From JAUIEH01 sp964483375 (GTDB taxonomy: Bacteria; Pseudomonadota; Alphaproteobacteria; Caulobacterales; Maricaulaceae): a stretch of 58,023 bases of DNA. The stretch is taken from the NCBI GenBank assembly GCA_964483375.1, contig CAZABJ010000010.1, positions 1 through 58,023 of the forward strand, in the 5' to 3' direction. Shown one piece after another: positions 8,768 to 17,776 of the stretch. The translations under genes and the position numbers were made by a program. The notes beneath the pieces were generated by a model. It saw nothing but the letters and a program-made list of their open reading frames with translations, searched no databases and was not told the DNA's origin. Every line of letters begins with the position of its first letter. Position 1 is the first letter of the stretch.

Positions 8768-9862
8768 TCACCGCCCCGACAGCGCGCCCTGGCGACGGCG
8801 CAGATACGGCGCTTCGGAAAAGGCCGTCCACTCCGACAAGCGGGCGCGGGCGGCGCGGTAGCTGGCGTAGATCGCAGCGGTCGCGTCGTCGCTCGCGCCC
8901 ACTTCTGCGACGACCTCTTCGGAGACGCGCGCGATCTCACTCCAAATCTCGTCGGAAAAGCCCCGCAATTGAACCCCATGCTCAAGGACGAGCGCATTCA
9001 ACGCTTCGCCGTTCCGCCAGGCGAACTCGCCGATGGAGAGGTCGTTCGCGCTCGCGCAGGCGTGTCGGATGATGGCCTGGTGTTCTGCGGACAAGCCTTC
9101 CCAACGCTCCAGGTTGATCCCCAGTGAGAGCGCCGTGCCCGGCTCGTGGAAGCCCGGGCTGTAATAGTAAGGCGTGATCCGGTGGAAGCCGAAAGCCAAG
9201 TCGTTCCAGGGGCCTACCCACTCGGTGGCGTCAATGGCGCCGGACTGAAAGGACTGGAAAATCTCTCCGCCGGAAAGGGCGATCGCAGAACCGCCCAATT
9301 GGCGGATCACTTCTCCGCCGAGCCCGGGAATGCGCATGGTGAGACCGCGGAAATCCTCCAAAGTCTCAATTTCATTGCGGAACCACCCGCCGGTTTGGTG
9401 GCCCGTATTGCCCGCAAGGAAGGGTTTAATGCCAAACTCTGCGGCGAGGGTGTCCCAAAGTGCCTGTCCGCCGCCGAAATTGATCCAGGCGGTAAAGTCC
9501 GTCGCCGTTAGGCCGAAGGGGACGGCGGCGAAGAAATTGAACGCCGGCGATTTGCCCTGCCAGTAATATTCCGCGCCGTGATACATGTCCGCGCCGCCGC
9601 TGCTCACCACGTCAAAGGCCTCAAAAGCCGGCGCGAGCTCTCCCGCGGCGTAGACCTCGATTTGCAGCGATCCGCCGCTCATCGTTTCGGCGTATTCGGC
9701 GATGCGTTGGGGCGCATAGCCCAGACCGGGGAAATTCGCCGGCCAAGTGGTCACGCAGCGCAGGCGCGTGACGTCTTGGGCGATGGCGGGGGCGGCCAGA
9801 CTGGAAGCGGCTCCGGCCCCAGCCCCAAGCGCTCCGGCGGCGAGAAAACGGCGGCGGTCCAT
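8768..9862 (-). CDS. dctP: TRAP substrate-binding protein 2, Tat-exported, TakP-like
   Basis: 364-residue periplasmic solute receptor, first gene of the TRAP operon. The signal peptide MDRRRFLAAGALGAGAGAAS with APAIAQ cleavage is a Tat-type leader without a lipobox cysteine, so a soluble form is expected. Same subfamily landmarks as its neighbour: MYHGAEYYWQGKSPAFNFF, LAGNTGHQTGGWFRNEIE, LTMRIPGLGGEV, SGAIDATEWVGPWNDLAFGF and TPYYYSPGFHEPG. It differs in the ligand pocket neighbourhood (TGHQTGG against SGHQMGG) and in the leader. Between it and receptor 1 lies a 92-bp gap with a 7-bp GC hairpin (8698-8715), which may set their relative expression. Confidence 0.93.
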   Translation of the reverse strand: MDRRRFLAAGALGAGAGAASSLAAPAIAQDVTRLRCVTTWPANFPGLGYAPQRIAEYAETMSGGSLQIEVYAAGELAPAFEAFDVVSSGGADMYHGAEYYWQGKSPAFNFFAAVPFGLTATDFTAWINFGGGQALWDTLAAEFGIKPFLAGNTGHQTGGWFRNEIETLEDFRGLTMRIPGLGGEVIRQLGGSAIALSGGEIFQSFQSGAIDATEWVGPWNDLAFGFHRITPYYYSPGFHEPGTALSLGINLERWEGLSAEHQAIIRHACASANDLSIGEFAWRNGEALNALVLEHGVQLRGFSDEIWSEIARVSEEVVAEVGASDDATAAIYASYRAARARLSEWTAFSEAPYLRRRQGALSGR

Positions 9863-9874
9863 AGCGTCTCTCCT

Positions 9875-10645
9875 CTAGATGGGCTCGTCCTCCGCCGCTG
9901 CAGACGCAGACGGAGCGGCTTCTTCATCGGTTAAGCGGCGCCAACCGCCCGGGCGCAACACCTCCAAGGGGCGGAAAGTCGATTTGTAGTCCATCTTCGG
10001 GCTGCCCTTGACCCAATAGCCCAAATAGACATGGGGGAGGCCCTCGGCGGCGGCTTGGGCGATGTGGTCGAGAACGACATAGACGCCGAGGCTTCGCTTC
10101 TCCGCCTCGGGCTCGAAAAAGCTGTAAACGAGCGAGAAGCCGTCAGAGAGCCGATCGACCAAGGCCGCAGCGGTCAGGACGTCGTCGGCGTCGCGATATT
10201 CGACGATACGTGTGTGAGCGGGGGTATCCGCGGTCATCATCGCATAATCACCGAAGGTCATGTCGATCATGCCGCCTTCGGCATGACGCGCGGCGAGGTA
10301 GCGGGACAAAAGCGCGAATTGCTCATCCGTGGCCGCCGGCGCCCGTTCGGCGCGGATCAAGTCGCCGTTCCGCTTGCGAACCCGGCGTTGGGTCCGCGAG
10401 GGAGTGAAATCCGCGGCGACCACGCGCGCGGACAGGCAGGCCGCGCAGTGCTGGCAGGCCGGGCGATAAACGATGCTTTGCGAGCGGCGGAACCCGGCAT
10501 GGGTGAGCGCGTCGACGAGCGCCGGTCCGTCGGGACCGTCCAGTTGGGTGAACACTTTGCGCTCGCTGCGGCCTTCCAAATACGGACAGGGCGTCGCGGC
10601 GGTGAGATGGAAGTTAAGTTGGCGCGTGGGAAAGGGATGGCTCAA
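9875..10645 (-). CDS. bpt: Aspartate/glutamate leucyltransferase (N-end rule)
   Basis: 256-residue aminoacyl-tRNA-protein transferase of the ATE1/Bpt family, which adds leucine (Bpt) to N-terminal Asp/Glu and marks proteins for ClpS/ClpAP. Seen: the N-terminal zinc or heme-type cysteine region CPYLEGRSERKVF and YRPACQHCAACLSARV, and the catalytic GNAT-like half with FSLVYSFFEPEAEKRSLGVYVVLDHI, LPHVYLGYWVKGSPKMDYK and TFRPLEVL. These are typical of alphaproteobacterial Bpt. It ends 12 bp before the TRAP receptor gene, on the same strand; a functional link is not apparent. Confidence 0.95.
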   Translation of the reverse strand: MSHPFPTRQLNFHLTAATPCPYLEGRSERKVFTQLDGPDGPALVDALTHAGFRRSQSIVYRPACQHCAACLSARVVAADFTPSRTQRRVRKRNGDLIRAERAPAATDEQFALLSRYLAARHAEGGMIDMTFGDYAMMTADTPAHTRIVEYRDADDVLTAAALVDRLSDGFSLVYSFFEPEAEKRSLGVYVVLDHIAQAAAEGLPHVYLGYWVKGSPKMDYKSTFRPLEVLRPGGWRRLTDEEAAPSASAAAEDEPI

Positions 10646-10716
10646 AGCGCGACCGAAGGCTCACATTCGTCCTTGCGACGATAGCGGTCCTGGACGGCAA
10701 GCGAAACGGCTCTGCG

Positions 10717-11622
10717 CTAGAAGTCGATTCCCGGGGGCACCACGGGGGCTTCGCGCATCAACAGAACAGAGATGCGCCGATTGCCGGCGAGATAGGGATC
10801 GTCGGGAAAACGCGGTTCAGATGCCGCCTTGCCCACGACCTCATAAATGCGATCGAGCGCGAGCCCCGCGGCTTCAAGAACCTCACGCGCCGCGTTGGCC
10901 CTTTCGGCTGAGAGCGTCCAGTTGGATTGACCCCTGACAGGGGAGGGCGCGGCGTCGGTATGTCCTGAAATCGAAAGGCGATTCGGCAGGCGCTGGACCA
11001 CGCGCGCCACCGCGCGCAAAAGCGTCACGGCGCGTTCGCGGGGAACCGCGGAGCCGGCGTCGAACATCGGTCGGCCGTCCTCGTCGACCAGCTGAATGCG
11101 AAGTCCCTCAGGGGTCACTTCCATGATGACGTGGCGGGATAGCTCCGAAAGCTCCGGCATCTCCTGCAACGCCTGACGAAGCGACATCTCGGCGCTCGCG
11201 AACAAAGCGTCCTCGCGTCGCGCCATGGCCGAGGCCATCGCCTCTGCGCCCGCCTCACTCATGGAAGCGGCGGCGTCTTCGGTTTGTTGTCTCTCATTGG
11301 CGTCTTGGCGCGGAGCGCGCGGGGCCAGGCGTTCCACCACCGAGGAATCCCCGCGACCGCGAACGCCGTCGTCGCCGAGCACGGTTCCCGCGAGAATCCC
11401 GCCCGAGCCGCTTGTGGAGGGGCTGACGCTGGCGGGCGCGAAATAATCGGCGATGCCGCGTTTTTGTTCCGGCGTCGTGGTGTTGATGAGCCACATCAAC
11501 AAAAAGAAGGCCATCATCGCGGTCACGAAGTCCGCATAGGCGACTTTCCACGCGCCGCCATGGTGGCCGTGTCCGCCGCCTTTTTTGACTTTCTTGATGA
11601 TGATCGGTTGATCGCCGGACAT
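10717..11622 (-). CDS. motB: MotB-family flagellar motor stator protein
   Basis: 301 residues. A basic, His/Gly-rich cytoplasmic N-terminus (IIIKKVKKGGGHGHHGGAWK) precedes a single membrane segment YADFVTAMMAFFLLMWLINT holding the proton-accepting Asp (D31), then the plug region KRGIADYFAP, a linker, and a C-terminal OmpA-like peptidoglycan-binding domain (LSISGHTDAAP ... LSAERANAAREVL ... GNRRISVLL). This is the MotB layout and not TolR or Pal. The start at 11622 matches family N-termini; longer in-frame starts would run into the divergent flavin reductase gene. motA is not adjacent, as in many alphaproteobacteria. Confidence 0.93.
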   Translation of the reverse strand: MSGDQPIIIKKVKKGGGHGHHGGAWKVAYADFVTAMMAFFLLMWLINTTTPEQKRGIADYFAPASVSPSTSGSGGILAGTVLGDDGVRGRGDSSVVERLAPRAPRQDANERQQTEDAAASMSEAGAEAMASAMARREDALFASAEMSLRQALQEMPELSELSRHVIMEVTPEGLRIQLVDEDGRPMFDAGSAVPRERAVTLLRAVARVVQRLPNRLSISGHTDAAPSPVRGQSNWTLSAERANAAREVLEAAGLALDRIYEVVGKAASEPRFPDDPYLAGNRRISVLLMREAPVVPPGIDF

Positions 11623-11701
11623 GCCGCACCATGCTCGCTCAAGGCTCCGCCAGCATGGCCGGGCGTGGTTAAGATGGCGTGCAATCGGAGGCGGGAGCCC
11701 A

Positions 11702-12208
11702 ATGGACGAGTTGAATGACGCGCAGGTGGACGAACGCGCCTTCCGCGATGCGATGGGGGCGTTCGCAACGGGGGTGACCGTGATCACCGCATTGGGCCCG
11801 GCGGGCTATGTGGGCGTAACGGCGAACTCCTTCACCTCGGTCTCCCTCGACCCGCCTCTGGTGCTGTGGTGTCTGGGCAAATCTTCAGATCGGCTCGCCG
11901 CGTTTTCTCAGGCGCGCGGGTTCGCCGTAAGCGTCCTGGCCGCGTCACAAGAGGCGATCGCGCAACGGTTCGCAGCCGAAGGCGAACTCAGCTTGGACGA
12001 AACCGGGTTTGAGGCGGGCGCGGAAGCGGCCGCTTTGGTGCGGCACGCCGTCGCCCGCATGGTGTGCCGCCGCGAAGCGGCCCATGAGGGCGGCGACCAC
12101 ATCATCTTCACCGGCCGCGTGGTGAGCGTCGACGGTCCCCGAGACGGCCCGGCGCTGACATATTACCGCGGCCGCTATGGAACGGCGCGTCTCAGTCGCT
12201 TGGGGTAA
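11702..12208 (+). CDS. Flavin reductase domain (FMN-binding) protein
   Basis: 168-residue flavin reductase of the HpaC/RutF type, which supplies reduced flavin to a two-component monooxygenase. Seen: FRDAMGAFATGVTVITA, GVTANSFTSVSLDPPLVLWCL (FMN phosphate and isoalloxazine contacts), FAVSVLAASQEAIAQRF, and the C-terminal GGDHIIFTGRVVSV with conserved His. The start at 11702 has a GGAGG SD 6-8 nt upstream. It is divergent from motB and convergent with the acylase gene, overlapping it by 17 bp. No partner oxygenase of the FADH2-dependent type lies adjacent; the class A monooxygenase at 2498-3709 reduces its own FAD and is not an obvious partner. Confidence 0.9.
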   Translation: MDELNDAQVDERAFRDAMGAFATGVTVITALGPAGYVGVTANSFTSVSLDPPLVLWCLGKSSDRLAAFSQARGFAVSVLAASQEAIAQRFAAEGELSLDETGFEAGAEAAALVRHAVARMVCRREAAHEGGDHIIFTGRVVSVDGPRDGPALTYYRGRYGTARLSRLG

Positions 12209-14522
12209 GCGTCAGGAGCCGCATGTCCGGGGGCGGGGAGCCGGGTGTCCAATCCGTCCGGATTTGGAAATACTCTCCTGCCGCCCAGAGCGGGGCCAAA
12301 TCGGCGTAGTGCGGCGAGAGCGGGTGAGCGGACTGACCAGGCGCATGCATGTATTGCGACGCGTCAAGATCTGAGAGGTCGTAGATCGCCCGCATGGATG
12401 CGGCATGGCGCACGTCAAACGAGCCGTCGAACCAAAAGCCCGCGACATTGACCGAGCTGCCGTCCCCGCCCATGGGCACGCGCACCCCGAACCGCTCGCC
12501 GAAAAACGGCATGCCTTGGAGCGGCGGCACGGGGTGATCGAAGACGGCTTGATGCGCGTCGCCCCAACGCCACACCGTGGGGTCAGCGCCGAAGCGCTCA
12601 ATCAAATCCGCAGCGGCCGCATCGAGCGCGGCCCCGGTGACTTCCGCACACGTCTCCCGCTCCGGGGTGTCCACATTGTCGCACCACTGCGAGGCGCGCC
12701 CGTTCAACACCTGATCAATGAACAACGCGCGGGGCTGATCCCACTGGCCGAAGTCTTCGCCCAGTTCGTCGGCGTAGATGGCGGGATGCAGATACCGGAA
12801 CCACATCGCAAAGATGAGAGGCTCGGCGCGTTCGAGATCCATCTCCGCATCCCAGTCGCGCAGCTGCTCGAGCAAGAGTTGGCTGAAGCGCTGGCTGGGG
12901 CGGGCGCGGCTCAAAGCTGGCAAGAGCCGCTCGGCGAGGGGCGAGGCGACGTCGAGTTGCAGATCCCGGAAGCTGGCCTCCTCATGGGCGTCGGTTTCCA
13001 CGATGCGACGCTCGATTTGGTAGGCGCGGTAGGGATTGTAGAGACCCGGCACATCATAGGGGTACGCGTCAGGCACGATGCGGTTGTTCGCGGTGACGAT
13101 GCGGCCTGAGGCGGGGTTGCGGACTTGAGGCAGTCGGGTGAAGGGGATCTCGTCGACCCAGGCGCCGGTTTCATCGCGCTCCGGCACCCGTCCGGGGGAG
13201 AAATACCCGATATCTCCGTCGACATTGGCGAACAGCATGCTCTGCACCGGCGCGACATAGCCACGCCCGGCGCGGATGAAATCGTACCAGGTGTGAGCGC
13301 GCATCAGGTTCATGATCGCGTCGAAGGAGTCGTGATCTTCGTCGTCCAGGGTGGTGCGGATGACGACCGCGTGATCCTCGGGATACATCGGCAAGGGAAA
13401 GCGATCGCGATTGAGAACCGGGCCATGTTCGGTCTCTTGGATCTCCAATTGCACGTCGCCGCCGAACCGCACCGAGATCGTTTCGGTGCGCGTTTCCGCC
13501 TCAAGCTCGTCGAGCGGAATGAGAATGAAATCCGTCACGTCGAACCCGGCGTTGGTGAACGCCCAAGCCGCGCGCTCATTCCGTCCAAGCGTGACGAACG
13601 GCGCGCCGGGCAATGTCGCGCCCACCACGTCGCCTTCCGACAGCGCCAGGCGGGCGAAGTACCAAACGCCTGGCGCGCTGAGGCCCAGATGCGGGTCATT
13701 GGCAAGGAGCGGCGCGCCGGACACCGTGTGCTCGCCCGAAACAACCCAATTGTTGGAGCCCGGCGCAGGGCCCTCACGGACCGCCGGCGCACGGACCCCG
13801 AAGCCCTCCCGCAGCGCTGCGCCATGGCGGGCGAGGTCTTCAGCCGCGAGCGCGATGGGTGCGAAGTCGGGATAGCTGGGCAGAAATTCGTCAATCTGCT
13901 CGGGGCTCAGCGTGTCGGCGAGGCGAGCGCGAGAGACTTCATCGCCCAAGCCGGTGACGAGTTGGTCGCCCATGGCGATGACCACAGCCGCAGAATCCTC
14001 AAGCGTCCAGGGTTCAGGGCTGACGAATAAGAGATGGTATTCCGGCGGCGCCACGAAATCGGGGTCGTTCAAAAGCGCGTTCACCCCGCGTGTGTAGGCC
14101 TCAACGACGGTGCGGGTTTCTGGCGACATTTGCGCAGCGGCGCCGGCGGCGGCGCGGGGGAAACCGCGGATATGGGCGCGCTGGTCCACGGGAAGGGCGG
14201 CGGCGCCGATGAGTTCTGCGGTGCGGCCTTGGACCGAGCGGCGGATAAGCTCCATCTGGAACAAGCGGTCCTGGGCGTGGGCGTAGCCGAGGCCAAAAAA
14301 GACGTCTTCATCCGTGTCGGCGAAAATATGCGGGATCCCGTGCATGTCGCGGTAGATCCGAACCGGACCGGACGCGCCGGAAATCGCGCGTTCACCGGTG
14401 ATTTCCGGGGTCGACGCGTGGAACCGGTTGAGCAGATAGGCGTAGAGCCCGCCGCCGCCCAAAGCGACGATGACGACAGCCGCCAACACGATCCGAATGA
14501 GCCATTTGATTAGAGCGCCCAC
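12192..14522 (-). CDS. Penicillin acylase family protein (Ntn-hydrolase)
   Basis: 776-residue precursor of an N-terminal nucleophile hydrolase that cleaves amides such as penicillins or N-acyl-homoserine lactones. An N-terminal membrane anchor or signal (residues 6-31) is followed by the alpha chain (VRIYRDMHGIPHIFADTDED, FGLGYAHAQDRLFQMELIRR). The autocatalytic junction with catalytic Ser is in PAPGSNNWVVSG (S256), after which the beta chain starts: LLANDPHLGLSAPGVWYFA and, later, the oxyanion Asn region (NNRIVPDAYPY). Length and motif order are complete. Substrate cannot be predicted; AHL acylase and beta-lactam acylase share these motifs. Confidence 0.92.
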   Translation of the reverse strand: MGALIKWLIRIVLAAVVIVALGGGGLYAYLLNRFHASTPEITGERAISGASGPVRIYRDMHGIPHIFADTDEDVFFGLGYAHAQDRLFQMELIRRSVQGRTAELIGAAALPVDQRAHIRGFPRAAAGAAAQMSPETRTVVEAYTRGVNALLNDPDFVAPPEYHLLFVSPEPWTLEDSAAVVIAMGDQLVTGLGDEVSRARLADTLSPEQIDEFLPSYPDFAPIALAAEDLARHGAALREGFGVRAPAVREGPAPGSNNWVVSGEHTVSGAPLLANDPHLGLSAPGVWYFARLALSEGDVVGATLPGAPFVTLGRNERAAWAFTNAGFDVTDFILIPLDELEAETRTETISVRFGGDVQLEIQETEHGPVLNRDRFPLPMYPEDHAVVIRTTLDDEDHDSFDAIMNLMRAHTWYDFIRAGRGYVAPVQSMLFANVDGDIGYFSPGRVPERDETGAWVDEIPFTRLPQVRNPASGRIVTANNRIVPDAYPYDVPGLYNPYRAYQIERRIVETDAHEEASFRDLQLDVASPLAERLLPALSRARPSQRFSQLLLEQLRDWDAEMDLERAEPLIFAMWFRYLHPAIYADELGEDFGQWDQPRALFIDQVLNGRASQWCDNVDTPERETCAEVTGAALDAAAADLIERFGADPTVWRWGDAHQAVFDHPVPPLQGMPFFGERFGVRVPMGGDGSSVNVAGFWFDGSFDVRHAASMRAIYDLSDLDASQYMHAPGQSAHPLSPHYADLAPLWAAGEYFQIRTDWTPGSPPPDMRLLTLTPSD

Positions 14523-14593
14523 GTCACCCCCCGTCGCGTTTCCTCGGCGCGCACTCTAACAACATCCTGAAGCATCTGGGGAGAGACAGGAAC

Positions 14594-15487
14594 ATGGCTG
14601 ACGTCGCGTTTTTGGGCTTGGGCGTGATGGGATATCCCATGGCGGGGCATCTCGCTGCGGCCGGCCACGAGGTTCGCGTTTGGAACCGCACCGAAGAGAA
14701 GGCCGCCCGCTGGGCGCACGCGCATGGCGGGGAAGCCGCGGGGTCGGTGTTGGAGGCTGCGCGCGGATGCGAGTTCGTGTTCATTTGCGTGGGCGACGAC
14801 CCCGACCTCCTCGCCGTCGCCGAGCCGGCGCTTGCGGCGATGGAAGCCGGTTCGGTTCTTATCGATCACACCACCGCCTCAGCTCGTGCTGCGCGAGATT
14901 TGGCGGAGCGCGCGCAGGCGCGGGACATCGCGTTTTTGGACGCGCCGGTCTCAGGCGGGGAAGCCGGCGCGGTCGAGGGCCGTTTGTCGGTCATGGTCGG
15001 CGGAGACGATGCCGTCGTCGCCCGGGCCGAGCCGGTGATGCGGGCCTATGCGCGGGCGATCACCCATGTGGGGCCTGCAGGAGCGGGCCAGCTCACCAAG
15101 ATGGTCAATCAGCTCTGCATCGCCGGGCTTTTGCAAGGTTTGGCCGAGGGCGTGCATTTCGCCGACAAGGCCGGGCTCGACATGGAGCGCGTGCTGGCCG
15201 CCATCGGCAAGGGAGCCGCCCAGAGCTGGCAGATGGACAACCGCGCGCTGACCATGTCGGCGGGCGCGTTTGACTTCGGTTTCGCAGTGGACTGGATGCG
15301 TAAGGATTTGCGCATCGCGCTGGAGGAGGCGCGGGAAAACGGCGCGCGGCTGCCGGTCGCCGCGCTGGTCGACCAGTTTTACGCCGAAGTCCAAGCCATG
15401 GGGGGCGGGCGCTGGGACACCTCGAGCCTCGTCGCACGGCTCACACGCGCGGACGCCACGAAGGGGGAGGGAGACGCCGAGGACTAG
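14594..15487 (+). CDS. NAD(P)-dependent beta-hydroxyacid dehydrogenase
   Basis: 297-residue member of the 3-hydroxyisobutyrate dehydrogenase superfamily. Seen: cofactor motif FLGLGVMGYPMAGHL, substrate-binding DAPVSGGEAGAVEGRLSVMVGG, catalytic lysine region GAGQLTKMVNQLC, and the C-terminal FAVDWMRKDLRIALEEA with the KDL signature. WNRT after the second strand suggests NADP preference (Arg after the dinucleotide fold). Its motif variants (KMVNQL) resemble tartronate-semialdehyde or succinic-semialdehyde reductases more than true mmsB, which lies separately at 21969-22871. Start ATG with a GGGAGAGACAGG leader. Confidence 0.9.
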   Translation: MADVAFLGLGVMGYPMAGHLAAAGHEVRVWNRTEEKAARWAHAHGGEAAGSVLEAARGCEFVFICVGDDPDLLAVAEPALAAMEAGSVLIDHTTASARAARDLAERAQARDIAFLDAPVSGGEAGAVEGRLSVMVGGDDAVVARAEPVMRAYARAITHVGPAGAGQLTKMVNQLCIAGLLQGLAEGVHFADKAGLDMERVLAAIGKGAAQSWQMDNRALTMSAGAFDFGFAVDWMRKDLRIALEEARENGARLPVAALVDQFYAEVQAMGGGRWDTSSLVARLTRADATKGEGDAED

Positions 15488-15507
15488 GCGCGTCTCCCAG
15501 CTCCACC

Positions 15508-16596
15508 TTACTCCGACCCGAGGGTCACGGCCCCGTCTGACGCGCGCGCGCTAATCGAGGGACCGCCGCCATTGATGGATCCTTCCACTCGATTGCGCTC
15601 GATCGCGCCGTCCAGGGTGAAGGAGCCGTCGAGGCTCACGCGGTTGCCGCGCAGGCGCAAATTCGCCGGCATGCCTTGGGGCAAGCCCAGCCGAATGTCG
15701 CCGTCAGAGCTCGACGCAGACAACGCGCCTTCGAGCCGATCGATGGTGATCCGCCCGTCAGAGGTCGTGACCGTGCTTGAACGCGCCGACAGCGTTTCGA
15801 CCTCAATAGAGCCGTCGGAGGTGCGGGCGTAGAAGGTGTCGCCGGCCGCCGCGCCGACGCCGATGTCGCCGTCGGAGGTTCGCAGATTAGCGTCGCCGCT
15901 GATGCTCTCGACAGTGACGTCGCCATCCGACGTTCGGGCGCTAAGGCTATCGGCGACCAACGCCTCAAACGTGAGGTCACCGTCAGACGTGCGCAGCTCG
16001 ATGTTAGATGCCTCAAGCGTCTGCGCGCGAACATCCCCGTCAGAGGTGTGCAGTGAAATCGTGGTTCCGGTCACCGACGTCAGCGTTACGTCGCCATCCG
16101 AGGTGTGGGCCCGCAAATCGCCCCGCAGCACTGCGACGTCCAAATCCCCATCAGACGTGCGCAAGTTCGCGTCAAACTGCTCAGGCGCGTGCACGCGCAC
16201 GGTGAAGTCCGGCCTGCGCCAGCCGTCGTTCCAGTTGAACGACCAATTCTGCCGACGCCGCTCGGTTTCTACGCGCACCGTATCCCCCGATTGGGTCACC
16301 GAGAAATTCTGGCGCTGAAAATATTCGCGGGCCTCGTCGTCGAGCCTGCGCCCGCCGAGGATCACTTCGACGCGCACATCGGCGTAGTCTCCGGTAATCA
16401 GCTCTACGTCCGCGTCGCCGACCGAAACCTCCAAGGCCCCGCCAGGGCCGACGGGGAACCGCTGGTCGATCATCGTTTCGCGTTGATAGCTGTCGTCGTC
16501 GGCGCGCGCAGGCGCGGCGCGCCACGCCAATTGTCCCGCGACGACGGCGGCCACCAGGCCCGTCGTCAGGGTGAGGGTCAGTTTCTTGGCGAACAT
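15508..16596 (-). CDS. Exported DUF4097-like beta-helix repeat protein
   Basis: 362 residues with a signal peptide (MFAKKLTLTLTTGLVAAVVAG, cleavage near ARA-DD at 30-32). The second half is built of nine near-regular copies of TSDGD (residues 147, 165, 184, 203, 222, 240, 259, 278 and SSDG at 296), each 18-19 residues apart, with the pattern TSDGD-V-x-V-x-x-L-x-A-x-x-I-x-L-R. This is the right-handed beta-helix pattern of DUF4097/DUF4098 proteins found in envelopes and near stress regulators. The start at 16596 has SD GGGAGAA; longer in-frame starts would overlap hemB. Function unknown; location periplasmic or outer surface. Confidence 0.85.
   Translation of the reverse strand: MFAKKLTLTLTTGLVAAVVAGQLAWRAAPARADDDSYQRETMIDQRFPVGPGGALEVSVGDADVELITGDYADVRVEVILGGRRLDDEAREYFQRQNFSVTQSGDTVRVETERRRQNWSFNWNDGWRRPDFTVRVHAPEQFDANLRTSDGDLDVAVLRGDLRAHTSDGDVTLTSVTGTTISLHTSDGDVRAQTLEASNIELRTSDGDLTFEALVADSLSARTSDGDVTVESISGDANLRTSDGDIGVGAAAGDTFYARTSDGSIEVETLSARSSTVTTSDGRITIDRLEGALSASSSDGDIRLGLPQGMPANLRLRGNRVSLDGSFTLDGAIERNRVEGSINGGGPSISARASDGAVTLGSE
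15682..16158 (-). repeat. Nine tandem TSDGD coding repeats
   Basis: Inside the DUF4097-like gene the element encoding TSDG recurs every 54-57 bp on the minus strand (plus-strand form close to GTCNGANGTGCG). Protein identity between copies is concentrated at T-S-D-G-D, with alternating hydrophobics between. The sequence is coding throughout, so it is a protein repeat and not a CRISPR or satellite. Confidence 0.85.
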
Positions 16597-16699
16597 GGTC
16601 GTTCTCCCGGTGAAGGCGTCGTTCAGTGTTCGATGCGCGCGCCCTAGGGATCGGATGCGGTCGAGCGAAAGGCAAATGAATAGGCGGAAAGGTGGGCGC

Positions 16700-17683
16700 T
16701 CAGGCCAGGCGCTCTGCGAGCCATTCCGCGAAATAGGTGACCACGCCTGCGCAGCCCGAGCGTTTGAAGCAGGCGAGCGTTTCGAGAACCGCGCGGTCTT
16801 CGTCGATCCACCCGTTTTGGCCCGCCGCTTTGAGCATCGCGTATTCGCCGGACACCTGAAAGGCCATGGTGGGCGCGCCGAATGTCTCGACAATGTCGCG
16901 GACGACGTCGAGATAGGGCAGCCCCGGTTTCACCATGACCATGTCCGCGCCCTCTTCGAGATCTAAGGCGACTTCGCGGAGCGCTTCTCGGCGGTTGGCT
17001 GGGTCCATCTGATAGGTGCGCTTGTCGCCTTGAAGCGCTGAGGCCGTGCCGATGGCTTCGCGGTAGGGGCCGTAAAACGCCGAGGCGTATTTCGCCGCAT
17101 ATGACAGGATGGCCACGTCGGAAAATCCCGCCGCTTCGAGGGCTTCGCGAACCGCCCCCACGCGGCCGTCCATCATGTCGGAGGGCGCAAGCACATCGCA
17201 GCCGGCATGGGCTTGCACCACCGCCGCTTCCGCCAAGCGCGCGACCGTGTCGTCATTCACGATGACGCCGTCGCGCAGCACCCCGTCATGGCCGTGATCG
17301 GTGAAGGGATCGAGGGCCACGTCTGAGATCACGCCGATATCGGGGGCGGCGTCCTTGATCGCTTTGATGGCGTCGCAAATGAGCCCGTCGGGATTGAGCG
17401 CCTCTGTTCCCACGCCGTCCTTTTTGCTTGGATCCACATGCGGAAAGAAAGCGATGGCCGGTATGCCGAGCGCGGCGGCGCGTTTGGCCCGGAGGGCGGC
17501 TTCCGCCACCGAAACCCGTTCAACGCCGGGCATCGCGGACACCGGCTCAACGGGATCCGCGCGATCAGACACGACCAAAGCCCAAATCAGATCGTCTGGG
17601 CTTGGCGCGGTCTCTTGCGTCAGACGGCGGAGCCAATCGGCGCGCCGGAGACGGCGCATACGGGTGAGGGGATAGCGCGGCAT
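16700..17683 (-). CDS. hemB: Delta-aminolevulinic acid dehydratase (porphobilinogen synthase)
   Basis: Condenses two 5-aminolevulinate molecules to porphobilinogen, second common step of heme synthesis. 327 residues. Seen: PGVERVSVAEA, IAFFPHVDPSKKD, LICDAIKAIK, ISDVALDPFTDHGHDG, the first active-site lysine in SYAAKYASAFYGPYRE, YQMDPANRREALRE and the second lysine in MVMVKPGLPYLDVV. The DVALDPFTDHGHDG segment has Asp/Thr where zinc-dependent enzymes have Cys, fitting the magnesium-type enzyme of alphaproteobacteria. The ATG at 17683 is preferred (PRYPLTRMRRLRR is a usual N-terminus); an ATG eight codons upstream is possible. hemA is about 6 kb away. Confidence 0.97.
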   Translation of the reverse strand: MPRYPLTRMRRLRRADWLRRLTQETAPSPDDLIWALVVSDRADPVEPVSAMPGVERVSVAEAALRAKRAAALGIPAIAFFPHVDPSKKDGVGTEALNPDGLICDAIKAIKDAAPDIGVISDVALDPFTDHGHDGVLRDGVIVNDDTVARLAEAAVVQAHAGCDVLAPSDMMDGRVGAVREALEAAGFSDVAILSYAAKYASAFYGPYREAIGTASALQGDKRTYQMDPANRREALREVALDLEEGADMVMVKPGLPYLDVVRDIVETFGAPTMAFQVSGEYAMLKAAGQNGWIDEDRAVLETLACFKRSGCAGVVTYFAEWLAERLA

Positions 17684-17776
17684 GGTTAGGGCCCTCTCGC
17701 AAAGCATATGGCGAGTTCGGAGATTCTCGGCTAAGGCGCGCGGGGTCGAGGACGGCGGCGCGGAGGTCAGTCATCG

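Noticed and set aside
13125..14030. 301-codon plus-strand frame opposite the penicillin acylase gene
   Set aside because: Shadow frame; the acylase has full catalytic motifs on the other strand.
15682..16158. Regular 54-57 bp repeats resembling a CRISPR
   Set aside because: Units are in-frame coding repeats (TSDGD) with diverged spacers of protein-like sequence; no cas genes.
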